Source of the DNA: VAZQ01 sp963817135
GTDB taxonomy: Bacteria; Pseudomonadota; Alphaproteobacteria; Rhizobiales; Xanthobacteraceae
Assembly (NCBI GenBank): GCA_963817135.1
Contig: CAWFNG010000012.1
Span: forward strand, 1 to 64,000
Length of the DNA stretch: 64,000 nucleotides
Direction of reading: 5' to 3'
Below the pieces are notes generated by a model that was not told where the DNA came from, made no database searches, and saw only the letters and a list, made by a program, of their open reading frames with translations. This document shows positions 24,307 to 32,492 of this stretch, one piece after another (the stretch's first letter is position 1; each line of letters opens with the position of its first letter). The translations under genes and the position numbers were made by a program.

Positions 24307-25344
24307 CATCTTCTCGTCGGTCAACCTGCCCCGCTCGATGATCACATCGTTATCGAGCGCAACGGTGCAGTCGCGCATGGGAACGTCGTAGTGACCCTTG
24401 GTCGTGCGATTGCCGCCGCCTTGCGAATTCGGGCCGGTGGAGAACAGAAAATTGCCGGCAAAGCAACGCGCGCCCGCGTGGTGGCGCATGGGATCGGCCC
24501 CATTGAGCGCAATCGCGTCCCAACGACCCTGCGGGTTGAGCCCCCATCCAAGATGCGAGATGGCGTGTCCGTCCATGTCGCCGGCGTGCCTCTTGTTGCC
24601 TTCGAGCCAGTCGCTCATCAGTTTGGCATCGAGACCGCCCCCGATCGCGCGAATGAAACCGTCGCGGATTTCAAGGCGCACTTCATCCTGCACATAGCGG
24701 CAATAGGGCAGCACAACGATGTCGCCGGATGCGAGCACCACGCTTCCATTAGCGGAGCCTTCGTTGGGAAAAGTATGCACGTGGCCGGCGCCCCAATGAT
24801 CGAAGCGTCCGGGCTGCTCGGCATACCCGTATTGGATCATGGTCGGATATTCGCCGAGCTGCACCGTGAGATCGGTGCCGCCAGGGCGCGTAATGCGCAT
24901 GCTCTTGGCGCGCCGGAGGCGTTCTCCCGCATGGATCGCCGCCTCCTTAAGTCCAGGCGGGGACATCAGCGATTCAAGCTCGTCGGGTCCGTCGATCACC
25001 ATGAGAACGCGGGTGCCGGCGTCGCGCGCATCCTTGAGCCAGCGCGTGAACAGGGGAATGTGCAGGCAGACCAGCATATCGGCGGACTTGATTGCTTCGA
25101 GCGTGCCTTTGCAGCGGCCGATGGTCTCAACCCCCACCTTGGTCCATGACGGCATGGCGTTGACGCACATTTCATAGGCGTCGGCACCGAGGTCTTCAGC
25201 TGCGGCGAAAGCAGCGGAAACGTAATCGCGGCGGGCGCCGAGATCGCTCAAGAGAACGACGGTCTCGCCTTTCTGTACGTTGCAGAGCGCGAACTCTTTG
25301 CGGAACAGCATTGCGAGCTTGGCGTGATTGATTGCTTCGCGCAT
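24295..25344 (-). CDS. NicX-like metalloenzyme (2,5-dihydroxypyridine dioxygenase / aminopeptidase T fold)
   Basis: 349 residues. NVQKGETVVLLSDLGARRDY opens the protein, with DEVRLEIRDGFIRAIGGGLD in the middle. GHAISHLGWGLNP and TKGHYDVPMRDCTVALD carry the H and H-x-D metal ligands typical of the M29 aminopeptidase fold adopted by NicX, which opens the 2,5-dihydroxypyridine ring. Relatives near aryl-CoA clusters are often annotated leucyl aminopeptidase, so the real reaction here is uncertain. It lies 77 bp after the monooxygenase/reductase gene in the same direction. Its last residues (MLVR) are encoded by the end of the palindromic element. Confidence 0.75.
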   Translation of the reverse strand: MREAINHAKLAMLFRKEFALCNVQKGETVVLLSDLGARRDYVSAAFAAAEDLGADAYEMCVNAMPSWTKVGVETIGRCKGTLEAIKSADMLVCLHIPLFTRWLKDARDAGTRVLMVIDGPDELESLMSPPGLKEAAIHAGERLRRAKSMRITRPGGTDLTVQLGEYPTMIQYGYAEQPGRFDHWGAGHVHTFPNEGSANGSVVLASGDIVVLPYCRYVQDEVRLEIRDGFIRAIGGGLDAKLMSDWLEGNKRHAGDMDGHAISHLGWGLNPQGRWDAIALNGADPMRHHAGARCFAGNFLFSTGPNSQGGGNRTTKGHYDVPMRDCTVALDNDVIIERGRLTDEKMLVR

Positions 25345-25421
25345 TGCGCGGGCCTCCCGGTTACTCAGCCATTCCGTTCATCAAACAGGCATTCGCGGCC
25401 GTCTGCAACGGTTCGGGGTGA

Positions 25422-27803
25422 CTACTCCGCCGCCTGCCGCCAGACTACCTGGTGACCCTTGGGCTTCGCCTTGCGGCGCAATTCCATCAGCTCCTCGCGG
25501 TCGCGCGCGCTGTTGCGGAAGATTTGCTCCTTGCCGGCGAGATATTGCGGCGGACAGTGGATCTCCGGGGCATTGTACCAGGCGGCTGCCTTCATGGTGA
25601 AAGCGGGATCGACCAGGTGCGGCCGGGCAAGTGCAACAAGGTCGGCACGGCCTGCCGCGATGATGGTATTGATCTGATCGGCGGTTGTAATGGCGCCCAC
25701 ACACATGGTGGCCAGTCCAGCCTCGTTCCTGATCTGATCGGAGAACGGCGTCTGGTACATGCGCCCGTATACCGGCACTGCGTCGGCCACGGTCTGGCCG
25801 CTGGATACGTCGATGAGGTCGCAGCCGGCATCCGCGAAGGCGCGCGCAACCTCGACCGCGTCATCGCCGGTGATGCCGCCGTCCGCCCAGTCGGTCGCCG
25901 AAATGCGCACCGACATCGGTTTCTCGTCAGGCCATGCGGCGCGCATGGCGCGAAATATCGCAAGCGGAAAGCGCAGGCGATTTTCGAGCGAGCCGCCGTA
26001 TTCGTCGGTGCGTCGGTTGGTCAATGGAGAAATGAAGCTCGCCAGGAGATAGCCGTGCGCCGCATGCATTTCCAGCATGTCGAATCCGGCGCGATCGGCG
26101 CGTATTGCGGCGGCAACAAAATCGGCAATCACCGCATCCATGTCGGCGCGGGTCATTTCGCGCGGTACCGCGCTGTGGGGGAAATAAGGCAGCGGCGAAG
26201 CCGAGATGATCGGCCAGGCACCCTCCTCCAACGGCTCGTCAATGCCCTCCCACATCAGCTTGGTCGCGCCCTTGCGTCCGGCATGGCCGAGCTGCAGGCA
26301 GAACTTGGTCTTCGATTGGGCATGCACGAAATCGACGATGCGTTTCCAGGCCGCTTCGTGCGCATCGGTATAAAGCCCGGCGCAGCCGGGCGAGATGCGC
26401 GCATCCCGGGAAACGTCCGTCATCTCCGTAAACATGAGCCCGGCGCCGCCGATGGCCCGCGCCCCGTAATGCACGAGATGCCAGTCGTTGGGCATGCCGT
26501 CTTGCGACGAGTATTGGCACATCGGCGAGACCACCACCCGATTTTCGAACGTGAGAGAGCGCAGCCGGAACGGCTGAAACATCGGCGCAAGCGGCTGCGC
26601 GAGATCCGCGTCAAAGCCGAGCGCGCGGGTGTCGCGCGCTACTACCTGGTCCACCTGTTTGATGAAGTCCGGCGCTCGCAATGTTAGATTGTCGTAGGTG
26701 ATGGCCTTCGATCGCGTCATCAATCCGAACGCGAAGCGGGTCGGGTCCATGTTCCAGAACCGGTTCACGTGCTCGAACCAGACCAGCGACACATCGGAAG
26801 AGTGCTGCGTTTTCTCGACTTCCTCGCGCCGGCGCGCCTCGAAATCGGCAAGGGCCGCGCTCACGTCGCCTCCTCCGGTCGACCGGAACGCCTCATAAAG
26901 AGCGATGGCATCCTCCATGGCGAGCTTGGTGCCGGAGCCGATCGAGAAATGCGCCGTCGCCTTGGCGTCGCCGATGAGCACCATGTTGTCGCTCACCCAG
27001 CGTTCGCAGCGGATGGTGGGAAAATTTCGCCAGATCGAGCGGTTGGTGATAAGGCGGTGCCCCTGCAATTCTTCAGCAAACACGCGTTCATTGAAACGGG
27101 CAGAAGCTTCCTCGGAGAGGTTCTGCAGGCCGGCGCGGGCGAATGTCTGCGGATCGGTCTCCACAATCAAGGTGGAATGATGCGGCTCGTATTGATAGCA
27201 GTGCGCTACGAAAATCCCGTGCTCGGTTTCGCGGAAGAAGAAGTTGAAGGCATCGAACGGCCGTGTCGATCCCATCCAGGAGAAGAAATTTGGGCGCAAC
27301 CCGATCGACGGCTTGAATTTATCGGAGAACGCATCGCGAAAGCGCGAGTTTGCGCCGTCGGCAATCACCACGAGATCGGCATCGAGGACCCCCTCCCTAC
27401 CCTCCCCCGCATGTGGGGCAGGGTAGGGAGGGGGAAGCGGCGAGACCTCGGTTTCATATTTGATGTCAACCCCCAGGGCGCGGGCGCGCCGGCCCAGGAT
27501 TTTCAACAGGGTGGTGCGGGCACAGCCGCAAAAGCCGTTCCCTCCAATGCGGTGAACGGTGCCGCGAAAGTGAATCTCGATGTCGTCCCAATAGGCAAAG
27601 TGACCAATGATGGCGCGATAACTGTCGCGGTCGTAGACCTCGAAGGTATCGAGCGTCTCATCGGAGAAAACCACGCCGAATCCGAACGTATCCCCCGGAC
27701 GGTTGCGTTCAAACACCGTGATGCGCGTACGCGGCCAGGCTTTCTTCATCAGGCTCGCGAAATAGAGCCCCGCTGGACCGCCGCCGATGACATGGATCTT
27801 CAT
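25422..27803 (-). CDS. Aryl-CoA monooxygenase/reductase fusion (2-aminobenzoyl-CoA or salicylyl-CoA type)
   Basis: 793 residues from the ATG at 27803. Residues 1-390 are a flavin monooxygenase (MKIHVIGGGPAGLYFASLMK; MVLIGDAKATAHFSIGSGTK). Residues about 400-770 are an old-yellow-enzyme reductase (PMCQYSSQDGMPNDWHLVHY, LQLGHAGRKG, EMHAAHGYLLASFISPLTNR). This fusion is known as 2-aminobenzoyl-CoA monooxygenase/reductase and as salicylyl-CoA 5-hydroxylase. The neighbouring ligase, SDR, acyl-CoA dehydrogenase, MarR and RidA genes favour the anthranilate enzyme; the gentisate-dioxygenase-like gene leaves the salicylate option open. A palindromic repeat is inserted in frame at about residues 120-138. 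Frame upstream of 27803 is palindromic element sequence. Confidence 0.88.
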   Translation of the reverse strand: MKIHVIGGGPAGLYFASLMKKAWPRTRITVFERNRPGDTFGFGVVFSDETLDTFEVYDRDSYRAIIGHFAYWDDIEIHFRGTVHRIGGNGFCGCARTTLLKILGRRARALGVDIKYETEVSPLPPPYPAPHAGEGREGVLDADLVVIADGANSRFRDAFSDKFKPSIGLRPNFFSWMGSTRPFDAFNFFFRETEHGIFVAHCYQYEPHHSTLIVETDPQTFARAGLQNLSEEASARFNERVFAEELQGHRLITNRSIWRNFPTIRCERWVSDNMVLIGDAKATAHFSIGSGTKLAMEDAIALYEAFRSTGGGDVSAALADFEARRREEVEKTQHSSDVSLVWFEHVNRFWNMDPTRFAFGLMTRSKAITYDNLTLRAPDFIKQVDQVVARDTRALGFDADLAQPLAPMFQPFRLRSLTFENRVVVSPMCQYSSQDGMPNDWHLVHYGARAIGGAGLMFTEMTDVSRDARISPGCAGLYTDAHEAAWKRIVDFVHAQSKTKFCLQLGHAGRKGATKLMWEGIDEPLEEGAWPIISASPLPYFPHSAVPREMTRADMDAVIADFVAAAIRADRAGFDMLEMHAAHGYLLASFISPLTNRRTDEYGGSLENRLRFPLAIFRAMRAAWPDEKPMSVRISATDWADGGITGDDAVEVARAFADAGCDLIDVSSGQTVADAVPVYGRMYQTPFSDQIRNEAGLATMCVGAITTADQINTIIAAGRADLVALARPHLVDPAFTMKAAAWYNAPEIHCPPQYLAGKEQIFRNSARDREELMELRRKAKPKGHQVVWRQAAE
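27389..27434. repeat. GC-rich palindrome inserted in frame in the monooxygenase gene
   Basis: CCCCCTCCCTACCCT pairs perfectly with AGGGTAGGGAGGGGG around an inner CCCC/GGGG loop. It encodes a proline/glycine-rich peptide (PLPPPYPAPHAGEGREGV) foreign to the enzyme family, between a beta strand and the VLDADLVVIADG segment. Similar hairpins occur between genes elsewhere in the window. Confidence 0.8.
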
Positions 27804-27828
27804 GCGCACCTCCAGCGCGCTCTGCCCC

Positions 27829-27899
27829 AGTGCCCCGAACCCGAAGTTCGCATCCGAACGTGCCGCGAGTGCTGGCGAACTTCGGAATCGGACCACTAG
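27829..27899. repeat. CTAG-bounded palindromic element, copy 4 (single hybrid hairpin)
   Basis: The left arm reads AGTGCCCCGAACCCGAAGTTCGC and resembles half B of copy 2; the right arm GCGAACTTCGGAATCGGACC plus ACTAG is of the copy 1/3 half A type. It looks like a recombinant or partly decayed single hairpin. It sits between the monooxygenase start and the divergent operator region. Confidence 0.8.
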
Positions 27900-27904
27900 C
27901 CGGA

Positions 27905-27958
27905 TATTTTAAGCTTGAAATAGTCCAGGAACAAGCTTGAAGCTTAAAAATTTTAAGC
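27905..27958. promoter_or_regulatory. AT-rich operator region with palindromes, likely MarR site
   Basis: Between the divergent monooxygenase and SDR genes lie TTTTAAGCTTGAA and, at 27942-27958, the perfect palindrome GCTTAAAA-A-TTTTAAGC. AAGCTT occurs repeatedly in 50 bp. Sites of this kind are typical of MarR repressors of aromatic acid genes, and a marR gene is the second gene of the divergent operon. Binding is inferred. Confidence 0.6.
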
Positions 27959-27985
27959 CTAAAGCATATATCCGAGGCGGAGCCC

Positions 27986-28756
27986 TTGAATTCGGCCATG
28001 CGGTTAGACGGCAGGCACGCTTTGGTGACCGGCGGGGGACGCGGTATCGGCCGCGCGGTGGCAGCCGCACTCACTGGTGCGGGGGCAACCGTGACGGTGC
28101 TCGGCCGCAGCGAAGCTCCATTGATCCAGGCGGTCAGCGCAGGCGAAGCCGCCGGCTATGCCATTGCCGATGTGACCGAGGAAACTGCAATGCAACGCAG
28201 CGTGGTCGAAGCCGCGCAGGCGCGCGGACCGATTGCGATCCTGGTCAACAATGCCGGCTCCGTGGAGAGCGGGCCGTTCGCAAGCGTCCATCCGTCGGTT
28301 TTTCGCAATATGTGGAACGTGCACGTGATGGGCGCCGTGCATGCAAGCCAGGCGGTGCTGCCGGGAATGCTGGCGCGCGGTTTCGGCCGTATCGTGAATA
28401 TCGCTTCGACCGCCGGGCTCAAGGGGTACCCCTATGTGACCGCCTATTGCGCGGCCAAGCATGCGCTGGTCGGGCTCACGCGGGCGCTTGCCGCTGAGAC
28501 GGCAAAGCGCGGCGTGACCGTCAATGCAGTCTGTCCCGGGTACACCGACACCGAGCTCCTGCGTGAGAGCATCGGCAGCGTTGCCGCTAAGACCGGACGC
28601 GCCGTGGCGGAGATTGTCGGCGAATATGAGAAACAGGCGCCCATCCAGCGGCTGATCCAGCCGCAGGAAGTCGCCGCAGCGGTGCTCTATCTTTGCGCCG
28701 CGGAGGCGGCTGCGGTCACCGGCACGACATTGGCAGTCGCAGGAGGCGAACTGTGA
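27986..28756 (+). CDS. Short-chain dehydrogenase/reductase of the aryl-CoA operon
   Basis: 256 residues. The cofactor motif is TGGGRGIGRAVAAALTGAGA, NNAGS follows strand 4, and the catalytic Y-x3-K is in YCAAKHALVG with Ser in NIASTAGL; PGYTDTELLRES lies near the active site. It probably reduces or oxidises a beta-hydroxy or keto acyl-CoA intermediate, matching the beta-oxidation-type dehydrogenase of the 2-aminobenzoyl-CoA cluster. The TTG at 27986 is favoured by GGCGGAG five bases upstream; an ATG at 27998 is possible. It is the first gene of the plus-strand operon, and its stop overlaps the marR start. Confidence 0.85.
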   Translation: MNSAMRLDGRHALVTGGGRGIGRAVAAALTGAGATVTVLGRSEAPLIQAVSAGEAAGYAIADVTEETAMQRSVVEAAQARGPIAILVNNAGSVESGPFASVHPSVFRNMWNVHVMGAVHASQAVLPGMLARGFGRIVNIASTAGLKGYPYVTAYCAAKHALVGLTRALAAETAKRGVTVNAVCPGYTDTELLRESIGSVAAKTGRAVAEIVGEYEKQAPIQRLIQPQEVAAAVLYLCAAEAAAVTGTTLAVAGGEL

Positions 28757-29265
28757 TCATGGACGAGCAGGCCATCCCGCTCGATGCCGAGACCAAGGTC
28801 GCGGAACGCCCGCAAGACCACAGGGACGAGCTGCGTCTGTGGTTGCGCTTGTTCAGCTGCAAGGAACTCATCGAAGCCGAAGTCCGCAGGCGCCTGCGCG
28901 AAAACTTCAGCATCACGCTGCCGCGTTTCGATTTGATGGCGCAGCTTGATCGTGCCGCCAAGGGCATGACGCTCGGCGAACTCTCGCAACGCATGATGGT
29001 ATCGAATGGCAATGTCACCGGCCTGGTCGACCGATTGGTGGCGCAGGGTCTGATCGAGCGCCGGCCGGCGCCGAACGACCGGCGCGCACAGATTGTGAGC
29101 TTGACCGTGGACGGGCGCCGTTTCTTTCGCGCCATGGCGCGGGCGAACGGGGAATGGATCGGCGATTTGTTTTCCGATCTTTCGGCGAATGAGATAGAGA
29201 TGCTCATGCGCTTGTTGGCAAAAGCGAAAACCTCCGTCCGCAAGGCGATCGGAGCTTCCAGATGA
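28753..29265 (+). CDS. MarR-family transcriptional regulator
   Basis: About 170 residues from the GTG at 28753, which overlaps the SDR stop (GTGA) and has AGGAGG six bases upstream; an ATG two codons later is the alternative. The winged helix is LAQLD-type: MTLGELSQRMMVSNGNVTGL recognition helix, then RRPAPNDRRAQIVSLT wing. MarR proteins of this type respond to aromatic acids or their CoA esters and repress the catabolic operon. The palindromes upstream of the operon are the likely target. Confidence 0.88.
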   Translation: MIMDEQAIPLDAETKVAERPQDHRDELRLWLRLFSCKELIEAEVRRRLRENFSITLPRFDLMAQLDRAAKGMTLGELSQRMMVSNGNVTGLVDRLVAQGLIERRPAPNDRRAQIVSLTVDGRRFFRAMARANGEWIGDLFSDLSANEIEMLMRLLAKAKTSVRKAIGASR

Positions 29266-29323
29266 GCGCCGCCGCAGCGAGACCTTTCGTGCAGGCAGAC
29301 GCAGGTCGGGTGGTTAAGGGCCT

Positions 29324-30517
29324 ATGGTGTCCGTACACGAAACGCTGAATTGGCCATTTTTCGACGACGGCCATCGCCGCTTCGCGGCCGACCTCGTGCG
29401 CTGGGCCGATGTCACACTGCCTTCGCTCCCTCATGACGATGTCGATGCCGCCTGCCGGGCGCGCGTGCATGCGCTGGGAGAAGCGGGATTTCTCAAGGCC
29501 GTGGTGCCGGCCGAGCATGGCGGACTGCATCCTGCGCTCGACGTCCGCACCCTTTGCCTGGCAAGGGAAATTCTCGCTGCCCGCGACGGCTTGGCCGACT
29601 TTGCCTTTGCCATGCAGGGGCTCGGCACCGGCTCGATCTCGCTGTTCGGGTCGCCTGCACTCAAGGGTCGCTACTTGCCGCCGGTCCGCGAGGGCCGGGC
29701 GATTGCGGCCTTTGCCCTGTCCGAACCGGAGGCCGGCTCCGATGTTGCGGCGCTCTCGGCTACGGCAGTGCCCGACGGCCCCGCCCATTTTCGCATTGAG
29801 GGGACCAAGACCTGGATTTCGAACGGCGGCATCGCCGATCACTACGTTGTTTTCCTCCGCAGCGGCGAAGCGGCCGGAGCCAAGGGACTTTCGGCGTTTG
29901 TTGTCGATGCCGATTGCAACGGTTTGACGGTCACCGAGCGAATCGAAGTGATTGCGCCCCATCCGCTCGCCACCTTGCGCTTTGACGGCGTTCGCGTGCC
30001 GCTCACCAATCGGCTCGGACCCGCCGGCGATGGTTTCAAGGTGGCGATGGCGACGCTTGATATTTTCCGCGCGACCGTCGGCGCCGCGGCACTGGGCTTT
30101 GCGCGGCGCGCTTTGCACGAAAGCATCGAACGCGCTTCGACCCGAAAGCTCTTCGGCGCGCCGCTCGGCGAGCTGCAGATGACGCAGGCGGCCATTGCGG
30201 AAAGCGCGAGCGAGGTGGATGCGTCGGCACTGCTCATCTATCGCGCGGCGTGGACCAAGGACCAGGGGGCGGCACGCGTGACGCGCGAGGCGGCAATGGC
30301 GAAAATGTATGCCACCGAAGCGGCGCAGCGCGTCATCGATCGTGCCGTGCAGCTCCACGGCGGCGTCGGTGTCACCAAAGGCAGCGCGGTCGAGGAACTC
30401 TACCGGGAGATTCGCGCGTTACGCATCTACGAGGGCGCAACCGAGGTGCAGAAGATCGTAATCGCGCGCGAACTGCTCAAGCGCGGGAAATCGGGAATGG
30501 CTCTCGCGGCAGAATAG
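29324..30517 (+). CDS. Acyl-CoA dehydrogenase of the aryl-CoA operon
   Basis: 397 residues. The family markers FALSEPEAGSDVAALSATAV (FAD/substrate region), KTWISNGGIADHYVVFL and the C-terminal VQLHGGVGVTKGSAVEELYR plus LRIYEGATEVQK, with the usual catalytic Glu region in YEGA(T/S)E, are present. It oxidises an acyl-CoA to the 2,3-enoyl-CoA with FAD, passing electrons to ETF. In the 2-aminobenzoyl-CoA pathway an acyl-CoA dehydrogenase-like gene belongs to the later beta-oxidation-type steps. It lies 58 bp after marR. Confidence 0.88.
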   Translation: MVSVHETLNWPFFDDGHRRFAADLVRWADVTLPSLPHDDVDAACRARVHALGEAGFLKAVVPAEHGGLHPALDVRTLCLAREILAARDGLADFAFAMQGLGTGSISLFGSPALKGRYLPPVREGRAIAAFALSEPEAGSDVAALSATAVPDGPAHFRIEGTKTWISNGGIADHYVVFLRSGEAAGAKGLSAFVVDADCNGLTVTERIEVIAPHPLATLRFDGVRVPLTNRLGPAGDGFKVAMATLDIFRATVGAAALGFARRALHESIERASTRKLFGAPLGELQMTQAAIAESASEVDASALLIYRAAWTKDQGAARVTREAAMAKMYATEAAQRVIDRAVQLHGGVGVTKGSAVEELYREIRALRIYEGATEVQKIVIARELLKRGKSGMALAAE

Positions 30518-30541
30518 CGCGCGGAGGAAATAAAATGGATC

Positions 30542-30660
30542 GTCATTCCGGGGCGCGCGAAGCGAAGCGGAGCGGCGAGCCCGGAATCCATAATCGCAGA
30601 CCGGGGGTATGGATTCTGGGTTCTCGGCCTTCACTTCGTTCGGCCTCGCCCCGGAATGAC
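30542..30660. repeat. Dispersed intergenic palindromic repeat (GTCATTCCGGGGCG type), copy 1
   Basis: It starts GTCATTCCGGGGCG and ends CGCCCCGGAATGAC, with imperfect inner complementarity (GGCGAGCCCGGAATCC and its counterpart). Related copies lie at 32372-32484 and 54200-54263. The type is common between genes of Bradyrhizobium-like genomes. Confidence 0.8.
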
Positions 30661-30683
30661 ACGCTGGCGAGGAGACAGTAGCC

Positions 30684-32339
30684 ATGATTAAGTCCGCGCA
30701 TATCGACAGCTTCGCGCGCGACAACCTGCCTACGCGCGCGCAATGGCCCGAGTTTCTCTTTGCGCTTCCGGAGCTCAATTACCCCGATCGCTTGAATTGC
30801 GCGGTCGAGCTGCTCGACCGCTGGGTCACCGGCGCGGCGCCCGGAAGAGCCGATGCCCCATGCCTGATTTCTCCGGTGCAGACTCTTTCCTATGCACAGC
30901 TTGCCGAGCAGGTGAACCGGATTGCCAATGCACTTACCCGCGATCTCGGGCTCGTTCCCGGCAATCGCGTGCTGCTGCGCGGCCCGAACAGCCCGATGAT
31001 GGTTGCCTGCTACTTCGCTGTGATCAAGGCCGGCGGCGTGGTGGTCGCGACCATGCCGCTTCTGCGCGCCAAGGAGATCGCATATCCGCTTCGCAAGGCG
31101 AAGATCGCGCTTGCTTTGTGCGACAGCCGGCTGGCGGACGAGATGGAGAAGGCATGCGCGCTCGCCCCTGAGCTCAAACGCGTCGTTTATTGGGGAAGCG
31201 GCGCCCGCGATGGGCTCGAAGCGCTGATGGCGGCGCCCGGCTACGAGACGTTTCGCGCCTGCGACACGGCAAGCGACGATGTCTGTCTCATCGCCTTCAC
31301 CTCCGGGACAACCGGCGAGCCGAAGGGCACCATGCATTTTCATCGCGACATGCTGGCAACCTGCGACAGCTACGGCCGCCATGTGCTGTCTGCCGAAGCT
31401 TCCGACCGCTTCATCGGTTCGCCGCCGATCGCGTTTACGTTCGGATTGGGCGGTCTGGTGCTTTTTCCCATGCGCATCGGCGCGGCCAGTATTCTGTTGG
31501 AGAAGGTGGCACCGGAAGATTTGCTCGAAGGGATCAGCACGTTGCGCGCGACGGTGTGCTTCACGGCCCCGACCGCCTATCGCGCCATGCTGACAAAGCT
31601 TGCCGAACACGACATTTCGTCGTTGCGCAAATGCGTTTCCGCCGGCGAGCCGCTGCCGAAGGCGACGTTCGAGGCCTGGCGCGCCGCAACCGGGCTGAAC
31701 ATTTTGGACGGCATCGGCGCCACCGAGATGCTGCATATTTTTATCGGCTCGCCGGAACACGAAATCAAGCCGGGCGCTACTGGCAGGCCGGTACCGGGCT
31801 ATCGGGCGCGGGTGATCGGCGAGGATGGGGCCGACCTGCCGCCCAATACGATTGGACGCCTCGCGGTACAGGGACCGACCGGCTGTCGTTACCTCGCCGA
31901 CAAGCGCCAGCAGGTCTACGTGCAGAGCGGATGGAATGTCACTGGCGATACGTATCGCATGGATGACGATGGGTATTTCTGGTACCAGGCGCGTTCCGAC
32001 GACATGATTGTTTCCGCCGGCTACAACATTGCCGGGCCGGAAGTCGAGGCGGCGATGCTCGACCATCCTGCGGTCGCCGAATGCGGAGTGGTGGGGGCGC
32101 CCGACGAAGAGCGGGGCCAGATCGTCAAAGCCTATGCCGTGCTGCGCCCGGGCTATAGCGCGGATGCTGCCCTTACCAGAGAGTTGCAGGAGCATGTCAA
32201 GGCGACGATTGCGCCCTACAAATATCCGCGCGCCATAGAATATGTCGCGGCACTGCCGCGCACCCAGACCGGCAAGCTGCAGCGCTTCGAGCTTCGCCGC
32301 ATTGCGGGCGAAGCCGCTTCGCGCAAGCTCGCATCATAG
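30684..32339 (+). CDS. 2-aminobenzoate-CoA ligase-like AMP-forming ligase
   Basis: 551 residues of the benzoate-CoA ligase family. A3 motif AFTSGTTGEPKGTMHFHRDM, A5 GIGATEMLHIFIGSPEHEIK, A7/A8 GWNVTGDTYRMDDDGYFWYQ then ARSDDMIVSAGYNIAGPEVE, and the A10 lysine in RTQTGKLQRFELR. It activates an aromatic acid to its CoA thioester with ATP. Family resemblance and the monooxygenase/reductase partner point to anthranilate; benzoate- or salicylate-type substrates cannot be excluded. It follows the acyl-CoA dehydrogenase after a palindromic repeat. Confidence 0.85.
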   Translation: MIKSAHIDSFARDNLPTRAQWPEFLFALPELNYPDRLNCAVELLDRWVTGAAPGRADAPCLISPVQTLSYAQLAEQVNRIANALTRDLGLVPGNRVLLRGPNSPMMVACYFAVIKAGGVVVATMPLLRAKEIAYPLRKAKIALALCDSRLADEMEKACALAPELKRVVYWGSGARDGLEALMAAPGYETFRACDTASDDVCLIAFTSGTTGEPKGTMHFHRDMLATCDSYGRHVLSAEASDRFIGSPPIAFTFGLGGLVLFPMRIGAASILLEKVAPEDLLEGISTLRATVCFTAPTAYRAMLTKLAEHDISSLRKCVSAGEPLPKATFEAWRAATGLNILDGIGATEMLHIFIGSPEHEIKPGATGRPVPGYRARVIGEDGADLPPNTIGRLAVQGPTGCRYLADKRQQVYVQSGWNVTGDTYRMDDDGYFWYQARSDDMIVSAGYNIAGPEVEAAMLDHPAVAECGVVGAPDEERGQIVKAYAVLRPGYSADAALTRELQEHVKATIAPYKYPRAIEYVAALPRTQTGKLQRFELRRIAGEAASRKLAS

Positions 32340-32371
32340 ACGAACAAATGAGACCGTGCGGATTAACACTT

Positions 32372-32484
32372 GTCATTCCGGGGCGCTGCGAAGCGAAGCG
32401 TAGCGGCGAGCCGAATCCATACTCCAGCCGGGTTATGATCCGGCTCTCGGCCTTCGCTACGCTTCGGCCTCGCCGCGGAATGAC
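32372..32484. repeat. Dispersed intergenic palindromic repeat (GTCATTCCGGGGCG type), copy 2
   Basis: It starts GTCATTCCGGGGCGCTGCGA and ends CGCCGCGGAATGAC, with a central ATCC..GGAT-like core and GAAGCGTAGCGGCGAGCC mirrored by GGCCTCGCC. It lies between the ligase stop and the RidA start. Confidence 0.8.
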
Positions 32485-32492
32485 GTTGAATA

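Noticed and set aside
30543..32195. 550-codon minus-strand frame opposite the aminobenzoate-CoA ligase
   Set aside because: Long antisense frames are expected in high-GC DNA; the translation has no family character and the plus strand encodes a clear ligase.
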